From Halobacteriovorax sp. (GTDB lineage: Bacteria; Bdellovibrionota; Bacteriovoracia; Bacteriovoracales; Bacteriovoracaceae): a DNA stretch of 45,252 bases. Within the stretch, counting starts at the first letter, position 1. Every line of letters begins with the position of its first letter. The DNA is taken from positions 1 through 45,252 of the forward strand of contig JAIFLR010000044.1 in assembly GCA_020048985.1 (NCBI GenBank). Direction: 5' to 3'. Below are positions 7,498-16,900 of the stretch, piece after piece. The notes under the pieces were generated by a model. The model ran no database searches. It was not told the DNA's origin and was given only the letters and a program-made list of their open reading frames with translations. A program made the position numbers and the translations under genes.

Positions 7498-8448
7498 ATG
7501 GACGCCATTCGAAAAGTACCTGAACTTAGCTTGATGAGTTTTTTGAACGGGAGCAATACGGACAAAACCCGTTTCGTGGACAATCTTTTTTCTGGTCTTA
7601 AAGATTACGGATTCATCGTTTTAGTTGATCATCCGGTTGATCACGCAGTCACTAGTAAAGCATATGACCTTATTCATGAATTTTTTCAAATGCCTGAAGC
7701 TGCTAAAAGACAATACGTTTGTAAAGAAGGCGGCGGTCAGCGTGGTTATACTGCCTTTGGTGTTGAGCATGCGAAAAATTCACCTTATCCAGATCTTAAA
7801 GAATTCTGGCATGTAGGTCGTGACGTAATAACAAATCCTGAAATGAAGAAGTACTTCCCGGACAATATTTGGCCGTCTGAAATTAAAGAATTTAAAGAAA
7901 CATTTCTTAAATTTTATAGCGCCCTTGATACCACATCAATTGTGATTCTTGATGCTCTAGGAATGGCGCTGGATCTTCCTCAGTCATATTTTCGAAATAT
8001 GATGTCGGATGGTAACTCTATACTTAGACCGATTCACTATCCTCCTTTGGATGCTCGTGCTCCTAAGAATGCCGTAAGATCTGCAGCTCATGAAGACATT
8101 AACCTCATCACTGTGATGGTTGGAGCAACATCTTCTGGTCTTGAGCTTTTAGACCGTGATGGAAAATGGCTTCCGATTAAAACGACTGACAAACAATTGA
8201 TTGTTGATTCGGGAGATATGCTCTCTCGTATTACGAATGATGTTCTTCAGGCCACTACCCATAGAGTAGTGAATCCGGATAATGCTACTTCTAACCGTTA
8301 TTCAATGCCGTTCTTCGTTCATCCAAATCCGGAGACTGTGCTTTCTTGTATTCCATCATGTGTGGGAACAGGGGAGAAGTATCCTGCGATCAACTCTCAC
8401 GAGTGGTTGCTGATTCGATTGAAAGAAATTGGTTTAATGAAAGCTTAG
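7498..8448 (+). CDS. Isopenicillin-N-synthase-like 2-oxoglutarate/Fe(II) dioxygenase
   Basis: Non-haem iron oxygenase of the IPNS/2OG-Fe(II) superfamily, 316 residues. The N-terminal half matches the DIOX_N pattern (DYGFIVLVDHP, FFQMPEAAKRQY, RGYTAFGVEHAK). The iron triad is H198 and D200 (AAHEDINLITVM) plus H255 (ATTHRVVNP), and the 2-oxoglutarate-type arginine and serine are R267 and S269 in NRYSMPFF. The substrate is unknown: relatives include ethylene-forming, gibberellin and antibiotic enzymes, and uncharacterised bacterial ones are common. A very strong ribosome site (AGGGAGGG, 5 bases before ATG) suggests high expression. The gene stands alone and ends one base from the convergent barrel gene. 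Confidence 0.85.
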   Translation: MDAIRKVPELSLMSFLNGSNTDKTRFVDNLFSGLKDYGFIVLVDHPVDHAVTSKAYDLIHEFFQMPEAAKRQYVCKEGGGQRGYTAFGVEHAKNSPYPDLKEFWHVGRDVITNPEMKKYFPDNIWPSEIKEFKETFLKFYSALDTTSIVILDALGMALDLPQSYFRNMMSDGNSILRPIHYPPLDARAPKNAVRSAAHEDINLITVMVGATSSGLELLDRDGKWLPIKTTDKQLIVDSGDMLSRITNDVLQATTHRVVNPDNATSNRYSMPFFVHPNPETVLSCIPSCVGTGEKYPAINSHEWLLIRLKEIGLMKA

Positions 8449-8449
8449 T

Positions 8450-9334
8450 TTAAAAATAACGGCGGAGACCAAATCCAAACTTGAAGTTAGTTTGAGTGGT
8501 GGTTTGTTTTCTGCCGTCTTCTTGTTCTTCTTTTGTCTGCAGACTCTCAAAGGCCACATCACTCACAAATTCCCAGGTCTCATTGAATGGGAGTGACAAA
8601 CCAAGCTTAACTGCGGGTAGCATCCCCACAGGACCTGATTGTGACAGACCCACTGTTGAAGTGTTTGAAAGACCATAGCCCAATCCAGCAGCAAGAAAAA
8701 ATTTACCTCTGGTGTACTCTTTTAAGAATTCAAAATAATAAATAATATCTGCAATCGCCATTGATCTGACAGTTATTAGGGAAGCGCTTGGATAATTGAT
8801 AACTTCTCGCTCGTATCTTAGACCAAGGTCAAACGCCATGGGACCGTAGAACTCTTTTTCGTAATAGATTTCTCCCAAGTAGCCACCGCGGTTTGAGGTG
8901 GTGGAGGGAGCGTCCGAAACTGATTCAGAAACTCCTCTCGTAAGGGCACCTTTGAAAAGCCAAGATTGCTTAAGGCGAGGAACTTCACTCTTAATATATT
9001 TTTTACGCTCAGATTCAGGTGTCAGCGCCCATAAATATTCAGTCGCTGAGTAGTAGGTCACGATCTTGCCTTTTTCAAAGGGCAGAATGGCTTCCTGATT
9101 GATGAGCTCCCACTGAGCAAAGTTTCCAGTCACATTCACGGCTTTGGCCAAAACGGAGACGTCTTCAGCAGTGAAGGTCCCTGTCATGCCCCGGATAATT
9201 CCCTGGCGTTTCCCATTTCTTGTAATGAACGTTTTTTTGGTATCTGAAACGGCTTGAATCATAATGAGTTCAAAGGCTTGAGCCGAAAAACTCACCAGAA
9301 GAGAAATGAAAATTAAGTAGTGCCTAAAACTCAT
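8450..9334 (-). CDS. Probable outer-membrane beta-barrel protein
   Basis: The start is taken at the ATG at 9334, giving a clean signal peptide (MSFRHYLIFISLLVSFSAQA); an upstream in-frame TTG at 9367 would put extra polar residues before it. The first about 100 mature residues look like a periplasmic domain. The second half alternates hydrophobic and polar residues in strands (MAFDLGLRYERE, FFLAAGLGYGLSN, VKLGLSLPF, FKFGFGLRRYF), and the protein ends in phenylalanine, as barrel proteins recognised by the BAM complex do. No named family was recognised. It lies directly downstream of the giant lipoprotein gene on the same strand with about 50 bases between, so the two may be co-expressed at the cell surface. 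Confidence 0.6.
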   Translation of the reverse strand: MSFRHYLIFISLLVSFSAQAFELIMIQAVSDTKKTFITRNGKRQGIIRGMTGTFTAEDVSVLAKAVNVTGNFAQWELINQEAILPFEKGKIVTYYSATEYLWALTPESERKKYIKSEVPRLKQSWLFKGALTRGVSESVSDAPSTTSNRGGYLGEIYYEKEFYGPMAFDLGLRYEREVINYPSASLITVRSMAIADIIYYFEFLKEYTRGKFFLAAGLGYGLSNTSTVGLSQSGPVGMLPAVKLGLSLPFNETWEFVSDVAFESLQTKEEQEDGRKQTTTQTNFKFGFGLRRYF

Positions 9335-9388
9335 GCATATATCATAGCATGTTAGTGCATTTTTCAAACGGGATAGTAGTTGAGCAGT

Positions 9389-12300
9389 TTAGTAGACGTC
9401 GTGAATTGCTTCCAGCTGGTCTCGGATCAGATCAATGTCATTAAGAGGACCAGTTTCATTTAACGCCGCCGAGTCATTTAACAAAATAATCTCAGCAATC
9501 TGGCCATTAAAATCATTGCCTCCAAAGAAGCTACCAATTAGAAAGTTTGTGGCAGCCGTTAGTTCGAAAGCAAAAATGTATTCAGTGTCATTGGCCCAAT
9601 AGGCCTGATCCAAAGTGGCGGCAAAAGAACTTGCGTTGGAGACAGTGAACGCTCCTCCGTTCTTTTTAATTTTTTGGTTAGGCAAAAATTGAACTGATTT
9701 GAGGGATCCACTGGAGATGAATTCAATCGCTCTCTGAAAAGTCGGCACACCCGCAGTGGTATTTCTGGCCAGGAAGTTATGATTCGAGAATGGGGCACCA
9801 TTTGAGTCATCACTCACAGATTTCATCACCACTATAATATATTTAACACTCATATCAGTGGTGGTTTGCATTTGCTGTAAATTATTAAATTGCATCGCTA
9901 AGCTAGAGTTTCCTCCAAACGTATTGATGAGTACTGGTCCTGTGGCACCAGAATCCGGTATGAGATCGTTGCCATTACCTGTGATATCAATCAACCGGGT
10001 GACACACTGATAAATCCCAGAGCAGGTACTGCTAGTGTAGTCGTTGCCTGAAAGACGGTAGCGGGCCAAAATATTTGAATAATACACGTAATCTTTTTCA
10101 GAGAAGGCGGGAACTGCCCACTGGTAGAGATTTCCAGCGGCGTCTGAAATAGATTGACCGAAAGAATTCAACATGGTGGTACTGACAGCAATTCCATCTA
10201 GATCAGAATGCGCATTTGAAGCAGGGACTGTGTAGCGGAAGTAAAGTGTGTTGGTTCCACTTCCTCCGAAATAGGTCGCACCAACGACCGTGGAGCCAAC
10301 AGTGAGCTCTAGCATAGGAGAACCTGCAACTGTGACCACTTCATTATAAACCAAGGTGTATTCGAGAACTTCTCCCGGTCTTAAATTATCAGGTCTGGCC
10401 GGTGTAGTAATGTTAGTGGATGTTATAGAAGAAACAGTTGGTCTGACTCCATCTACATTGATGAGTGGAACATTCATCGTTACAAAATTCAAGTTCGCAT
10501 CGTACCAGCTAGCCACCGGCCAGCCATAGGAGAACTGAATCGTTGATCCGTTGAGATTCACTGGACCTATTATATCTATTCCGTCTGTGTCTAATTCACC
10601 ATCATTGATAGTGTAATAGAAACGAAGATCAGTTGTTCCAGAACCACTTGCATATAGAGCTTCAACAATGGTTGAACCAATTTGAACGTTAACCGTTGGT
10701 GACCCGCCAGTCTCGTCAACAGTCACAACTTTATTCCATCTCAGATCAAACCAAAAAGTATCACCCGTTTTATAAGGAAGAGCTTGAATACTATAAATGG
10801 GAAGAGGATCTGCTGGATCAATCAACGCTGTAACGCCATCAATTTTGACTCCAGTGAGAGTTGGAGTCGCAAAACTCACGGTGGCACCATTAGTGCCCGC
10901 ATCGTAAATCATCGCTCCATTTTGATCAATGTAGGAAGTCGTGTTCCCAAGATCTCCCAGACCCCCAATATGAATGCCGTTGGCGTCTGAAACATCAAGC
11001 TCGACGGTGTAGCGGAAAGTAGATGTCGTTGTCGGATAGGTTCCTGCTACGAGAGTCGCATATTTTTGACTTATCCCAACAGTAATAGGAATGCGAGGGA
11101 CTGCTGTGTCAATGGTAACCGGTTCACTCCATATAACTTGAAAATCTACATTTTCATTAATGAGATAAGTTTTATTTGCCGGAGGAATGACAGCTGAAAT
11201 AGTTGGGGCAACACCATCAACTAGCACACCAGATAAGCCACCGGCGATATCTTCTTGATTCAGTTGCAGGTATGCATTGTTGCCGGGAATATCTTGAACT
11301 GTATCCAAGGCATTTAAAAAAACTGCAGACTGCATATTGATGCCATTAGTATCTAATTGGCCAGCAAGGATATCATAACTATAGGTTGTTACGTTTCCAG
11401 CAATACCAGATAGCGTTGCCACAACAGGAGTGGAGCCGATGGTGAGTTTGAGATAAGTCGTTGCAGTTGGAGTAACATCTTCCGACCAATTAAGCATGAA
11501 GGTAAGAGTTTCACCCACACCATACACACCACTTGCAGGTGGAGTGATCCCATTCACAGTGACATAAGGAACAATCCCGTCTAATAAAACGAGGGTAAGA
11601 TTTGGGAGAACCATCAGAGTATTGGCAGCATTTCCTGAGGCATCAGTGATTGCACCACCATTCAAGTCGAGCCCTGTGGTCGAAATTCCAAGCGGAGCAT
11701 CGTCGCCGGCTTTTACCTTGTAACGGAAAATTGAAGAGGTTGTGGTACTACCTGAGGCCACATAGGTTGCGTAGAGTTGAGTGAAGCCTGACATGAGGAC
11801 GAGTCTTGGTGAGCCTGTAAGGTAAGTGGGTTCAGACCAGTTCACCACAAAATTTAAATCCTCTCCAATGATGTATGTCCCATCTGCTGGAGGCGTTATT
11901 CCTGAAACTCCAGATTCAACTGCATCAATAATAAATCCAGAAACTACTGTTGCACCAAAAGTCAGTGGGGCCGCATGACTTCTTAAATCTAGAAGAGTTC
12001 CTGCAATTGAAATGATATCCACGCCGTCCAGGTCTGCGTCGCCGGCCTGAATGGTGTATCTGAAGGTAATTGAATTCGTTCCGTCGCCAGAATAATAATT
12101 GATAGTATAGTTTGTCGCTCCGACAGTGATGTCCATAGTGGGAGCAGGACCAGAGATACTGACCACTTCACTAAATTGCGCTGTTACGTATAAGTGCTGA
12201 CCTTCTATCAAAGTACCTGTGCTGCTAGTGCTAATGGAATTAATTGCAGGTGAAGTTCCATCAACTAAAATCCCTGTGGTACTGGGTGGTAAGTAGTTTA

Positions 12301-13780
12301 GAATGGCCTGTTTAAAAGCGGCATCCTGGATGTAGGCGGTACCAGTTAATTCAATCGGACCACCAAGAGTAATTCCATCCAGATCTTCATGACTAGTCGT
12401 TGGAGTATAGCGGAATACGAGGGAGCTTGTTCCTGATCCAGAGAAAAGGTTAGCATAGGCCGTAGTACTTCCTACGAGAATTGGTAAACGAATCACACCA
12501 GTCCCTACATTGGCATCAACGACACTACTAAAGTTGAGTGTGAAGTCCAGATCATCTGTCTCGAGATACATGCCATTAGTGGGCGCAAAAGTTGAAACAA
12601 CAAAAGGTCCAGTGGCAGCGTCAACCTCTAGGGTCGCAGTTGAAGGGACGGTATAGATAAGGGCCGCGTTCTGAGTTCCAGCTAAATTTTTAATTGTTCC
12701 AGCGTTGAGCTGTAAAGGGGACACAAGGTTGATACCGTCGTTATCAACATGGTTTGTTTGCACAGTGTATCTGAAGGTAAGTGCTGTTGTTCCTGATCCA
12801 CTGATGTAACTGGCCAGGACTGTGCCAGTATTGAGATTAATCGGCAAGGCCGGATTTCCTGTTACATTTACTGCCTGACTAAAAGTCACGACAAAATTCA
12901 CTTGCTGCCCGACAGTGTAAGTCGCAGGCCCCACCGGTGGCGTTACCATTGTAATGATGGGCTGAGTGACGTTAATGAGAATATTGTTCGAACTCGTAGC
13001 ATAGGTCGCTGCTGAAACAGAGTTACCGGCCTCATCAGTGATGGTTTTTCCGGTCAATGAATTTAAACTCAAAACGGTACCACTGGTGAATCCATCAACA
13101 TCAGAATCAGCGGGTTGAAGAAGGTAAGCGAACTGGAGAGTCTTAGTTCCAGAGCCTGATCTATAGCCTGCAGCGACTGTACCAGATGTTAAATTCACAT
13201 TAAAAGTTGGGACACCTGTTACAGTGACTTTTTCAGAAAAGGCTAAATAATATTTTAATAACTGATTGCTGGCATAGTTTCCACCAGTCGGTGCAGTCAC
13301 CTGGCTGAGGTAGGGAACAATCCCATCAACTCTAATCATGCTGAGTGGAATAGTTAAATCAGTAGGTACATCTGCAGTCAGAGACACACTTGGTGCATAG
13401 GTAAGTGAGCCACCATTTAATTCAATCGAAGAAGCAAAAGTAATTCCATTTGTATCAAGATCGGCCGCAGTTACAGTGTAGCGGAAAATTAAATTAGAAG
13501 TGCCGTCACCGGAATAATAATAAAAGCGGCGAGTGCTATTTCCAATTTGTGCTTCGATGTAAGGCGAGTTCGTAACATTGATTGGCAGAGGAAAGAGTAG
13601 CGAGATATCAAGATTGTCACCAAGTTTTTTCCAACCATCTTGTGGCAATACAGTTGAGAGAGTTGCATTTGGAAAATTAGGTGTGACACTTGTTTGATCA
13701 GCGCTCGTAACATCAGCAGGGCCTTGGCAGGCCTGAAATAAGAGGGACATGAATAAGATCAATAAGAGCCTAAGCATCAT
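9389..13780 (-). CDS. Giant lipoprotein with ten Ig-like repeats and a C-terminal LamG-like domain
   Basis: A 1463-residue exported lipoprotein. The signal ends in a lipobox with the acylated cysteine at C18 (LLFQAC). About ten related modules of roughly 115 residues follow (residues about 40-1220). Each has a SEPV-type strand, an A-Y-x-SGSGT turn, an FRYTV strand, an acidic D-x-DGI loop and often a DAAGN turn, a pattern seen in bacterial Ig-like or calcium-binding adhesin repeats. The last about 230 residues (ARYRLSG, DITGNGND, then FNGQIAEIILL) look like a concanavalin/LamG lectin-like domain. This suggests a long surface stalk with a binding head. The ligand and role (adhesion to surfaces or prey) are inference. 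The adjacent giant lipoprotein is almost the same length but is not a copy. Confidence 0.8.
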   Translation of the reverse strand: MMLRLLLILFMSLLFQACQGPADVTSADQTSVTPNFPNATLSTVLPQDGWKKLGDNLDISLLFPLPINVTNSPYIEAQIGNSTRRFYYYSGDGTSNLIFRYTVTAADLDTNGITFASSIELNGGSLTYAPSVSLTADVPTDLTIPLSMIRVDGIVPYLSQVTAPTGGNYASNQLLKYYLAFSEKVTVTGVPTFNVNLTSGTVAAGYRSGSGTKTLQFAYLLQPADSDVDGFTSGTVLSLNSLTGKTITDEAGNSVSAATYATSSNNILINVTQPIITMVTPPVGPATYTVGQQVNFVVTFSQAVNVTGNPALPINLNTGTVLASYISGSGTTALTFRYTVQTNHVDNDGINLVSPLQLNAGTIKNLAGTQNAALIYTVPSTATLEVDAATGPFVVSTFAPTNGMYLETDDLDFTLNFSSVVDANVGTGVIRLPILVGSTTAYANLFSGSGTSSLVFRYTPTTSHEDLDGITLGGPIELTGTAYIQDAAFKQAILNYLPPSTTGILVDGTSPAINSISTSSTGTLIEGQHLYVTAQFSEVVSISGPAPTMDITVGATNYTINYYSGDGTNSITFRYTIQAGDADLDGVDIISIAGTLLDLRSHAAPLTFGATVVSGFIIDAVESGVSGITPPADGTYIIGEDLNFVVNWSEPTYLTGSPRLVLMSGFTQLYATYVASGSTTTSSIFRYKVKAGDDAPLGISTTGLDLNGGAITDASGNAANTLMVLPNLTLVLLDGIVPYVTVNGITPPASGVYGVGETLTFMLNWSEDVTPTATTYLKLTIGSTPVVATLSGIAGNVTTYSYDILAGQLDTNGINMQSAVFLNALDTVQDIPGNNAYLQLNQEDIAGGLSGVLVDGVAPTISAVIPPANKTYLINENVDFQVIWSEPVTIDTAVPRIPITVGISQKYATLVAGTYPTTTSTFRYTVELDVSDANGIHIGGLGDLGNTTSYIDQNGAMIYDAGTNGATVSFATPTLTGVKIDGVTALIDPADPLPIYSIQALPYKTGDTFWFDLRWNKVVTVDETGGSPTVNVQIGSTIVEALYASGSGTTDLRFYYTINDGELDTDGIDIIGPVNLNGSTIQFSYGWPVASWYDANLNFVTMNVPLINVDGVRPTVSSITSTNITTPARPDNLRPGEVLEYTLVYNEVVTVAGSPMLELTVGSTVVGATYFGGSGTNTLYFRYTVPASNAHSDLDGIAVSTTMLNSFGQSISDAAGNLYQWAVPAFSEKDYVYYSNILARYRLSGNDYTSSTCSGIYQCVTRLIDITGNGNDLIPDSGATGPVLINTFGGNSSLAMQFNNLQQMQTTTDMSVKYIIVVMKSVSDDSNGAPFSNHNFLARNTTAGVPTFQRAIEFISSGSLKSVQFLPNQKIKKNGGAFTVSNASSFAATLDQAYWANDTEYIFAFELTAATNFLIGSFFGGNDFNGQIAEIILLNDSAALNETGPLNDIDLIRDQLEAIHDVY
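10110..13660 (-). repeat. Ten-fold coding repeat region of the giant lipoprotein
   Basis: Degenerate tandem modules of about 345 bases encode the Ig-like units of the lipoprotein. The repeat is clear at protein level (GSGT..FRYTV..D.DGI, ten times) but strongly diverged at DNA level, so the array is old and not a recent expansion. Units 6-8 have the most altered SGSGT turn (VASGSTTT, SGIAGN, VAGTYPTT). Boundaries are approximate. Confidence 0.7.
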
Positions 13781-13900
13781 ATAACCTATCGTTGTTATAC
13801 CATTTTACCTTAGGAGTATCTGAGGGAATGTAAGTCGTTTAAATGTGAAAATTGATCAGGGAAGTATGTTTTAACTGCCAATAAAATGGGGTGTTTTGAG

Positions 13901-13925
13901 AGGGTGAAGTCAAAGACTTCACCCT
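13901..13925 (-). terminator. Perfect 11-bp hairpin after the second giant lipoprotein gene
   Basis: AGGGTGAAGTC and GACTTCACCCT pair perfectly over 11 bases around a 3-base loop, 9 bases past the stop of the upstream minus-strand gene. The position is that of a terminator or mRNA 3' end, but no clear T-run follows, so a stabilising or attenuating hairpin is also possible. It separates the two giant lipoprotein genes. Confidence 0.5.
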
Positions 13926-13934
13926 GAATTAAGC

Positions 13935-16900
13935 TTAGTTTTTAATGAATGGAGGACGGAAGAGACCAGCATCTTCGTTCGGGTTAGCCCCAGCAAAAAT
14001 TGTTGTGCTGTCGATATTCTCGCCTTCCATGTTGAACACACCCATTGCAGGGTCACAAGTTGCGGCATTGGCAATATCAGTTCTACCAAAGCTTACGAAG
14101 GCTACATCTTTGATCCCCTGATTTCCAAAGGAACCATCAGAAGACAAGCGGTAAAGAGCACTTGGGTTATCGCGGATAGGTGCTACCCCAAGGCTCACGT
14201 AGGAGCTTAGGCTGTAGTCAGCACTTGATTCAGAAACAGTTTGGCAATCACCACAAGAAAGGGTCCAAAGAGAAGAGACTTTTCTTAGTCTAGCGGCATA
14301 CAGTTTATAAGCAACGGGGGAAGAAGTCCCTTTAGAGACGGCGAAGAGGCGGGCCTCAGTTCCGTAAGGAATGATTCTTAAACTTGAAATATCGCCATAG
14401 TTAAAATAGTCATCAGTATCCGAAGAAGCATCGACGTTGGCCGAATTATCTATCTCAAACTCATCTGCTGCAGCGGCCAAATCAACATTTATATCGTAGA
14501 CACCAATTTTATAATCCGAAGCCACCGAAGTTTTAGCAATGACCCAAGCATTGGTAGTGCTACCAGCGACCTGGATATCAAGGAGTGCATCTGAGGCCAT
14601 AATGCTTAACCAATCAGCACCCGCAGTTGCGTTGTAGGCGTAGGTTGAAGGATTCACTTTATAAAGTCTTCCTGCACTTCCTGTTTTACTGACCATGGCA
14701 ATCCAAAGATTCGTTCCATCATAATAGTTATCAAAAGCGATGGCAGCATCCATACTGGCAAGACCAGCAGTCGTTGACGGTTCAAGAATGGCTTCAGCAG
14801 TTGAAGTGCTCATGATTCCGCCCGTCGAGGCAGTGTAAACGGAGAGCTTATCGTTATTTCCACCACCCAATGAGGTATTGATAAACGGAAGGTACCAATT
14901 GCCGCCGCTCACATAGATTTTACCCATGCGGTCAGCAATGCGAGCGTTACCATCTGCCTTGGCATCAAAATAATCACCACTTCGTGCACCGTTAATCGTC
15001 ACCGTGTTACCAGCGGCAATCGCTGAGTATCCAGCAAGCAGAGGGTCGGTTGAAGCATTGATTAGGGTCGCAAGATTTGACGCCATGGTAGTGCCTGAAC
15101 AAGTACTACAAATGGTGTCGATTCCATTATAGGTTCCGAAATTAACTTCAAAGTTTCCGTTTGGAGTTTGCAGAAAAATTTCTTGAGTAATACTAGCAGC
15201 ACTCGGGTTGAAAGTAATGGAAGTGACTCCAGAAGCAGCCGTCGCTGTGCAGTCTCCACTAGGGTTACAGTTATTGATGAGTCCTAGGCCATTATAGTCA
15301 AAACCAAATTTGCCTTCATGAATATTAGGAACTGTTTTTCCGGCCGTTGCTAACAGATCAATTCTTCTGACTTGTGGGTAGAAGCTTCCGGGAGCACCAG
15401 TTTCTGAGGCAAGGTAGGCCACATAAAGCTCTGTTGCTGTTCCCGTAATAGAAAGATCTTTCACTGAATCCACGACTCCAGTTGCCAGAGGGTACATCGA
15501 GACAATGTCGGTGGCATTTAAAGTATCAATCGCTGCGCGATCTTTTACTAAAACTTTTTTAATATGAATGTCTTTATCATTTCCGATCATCGCGATGTAA
15601 GCAGCTGATGAAGTCACGCCATTGAATGTTGTAGGAGCTTCATACCAAATTGCTGTCTCAGTTCCTAGGTCACCTGGTGCATTCGCAAGTTCATCCGGAT
15701 TTGGTGCTGCCGATAGATCTTCCACGATCGCTAGGTTATTTAAAACTGTTACGGTCCAAGGAAGTGCTCCAACTGATGGGTTGGCCAGCAATGGATCATT
15801 ACAGGTTGAATCTGTAATGTTAGGCGTAGTCACTGCCGCAGCCGGATGATCTTCCACACATAGGATGAACGAGAGTGGGTTATCAGTTGCGACGTTGGTA
15901 TCTTTGATGTGTGAAGGAGTCCAAATTAAGTTCGGTCCTGTTGCTCCTACGATTTCAGTGTAGGCAATAGGAAAAGGACTTGTTAAATTATTTCGGATAA
16001 ACCATTGGTAGCGGTAAGTTTTCTCTGCCGCCACAGCTGAGGTATCGGCCAAAATACTTGATGGTGTATTACTGATACTTATTGGATTACCAACAAAAGC
16101 AAAAGTGGTTGCTGCTGAAAAGGCTGAAGGGGCGGGGCTTGAGCCGGCCGTATTCAACGTAGGAGGCGGATTTGTGTTGGTAATGGACGATATCATGAGA
16201 TTGCTTGTCGCATCTTCCGGGGTTTCTGTATCTGGATCATCCTCAATAACGATATCAAAATTTACGTTACAGGGCGTATTTCGCAACACCTGATCACAAT
16301 TAATGTCAGGAAGACCAAGAAGAAAATCCTCGGGCAGAGTGTAAGTCACGCTTAAGGGATAAGGATTTGTGTTAGTGGTTCTGGTAATTGTTCCTGAAGT
16401 TAAGGTTGCGTAACTAGGACACACACCCACAACTAGATCATCCGTACAATATCTAATTGTATAATTAAAATTATCTAATTCAGCATCTGAGACAGGTACA
16501 GAGAAAGTAATTGGCGACGAACCAACTCCCGAGCCCTCGATGGCTGCTGAAACAGACCATACACCAAGCGTTGGGGCCGATTGGTATTCATCGACACCAT
16601 TCACAGCAAAGTTCCAGGTGAGTGAACTAGAAGTCATGCCTGTTCCAGAAATAGGCGAACCGGTATCACTGATTTCTGCCTGAATCTGGTAGCTATGAGA
16701 ATTTAAATTTATCGGACCAGTTCCATTGTAACTTTCAATTCTGAAGACACACTCATAGCCGTTTCCACCACTTGGATTCCCGTTCACGTCTGTGGCTCCA
16801 GTATAGCCAGGATCTGTTTTTGTACATGTCTGAATATTTACGCCATTGTCGTAAAGGCGTATTGAGTAATCAAACTTGGTTTCATCAAATGCTGTGTAAT

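Noticed and set aside
10110-13660. Possible CRISPR or DNA-level tandem repeat
   Set aside because: The periodicity is about 345 bases, in frame and visible only at protein level; there are no short identical repeats with spacers.
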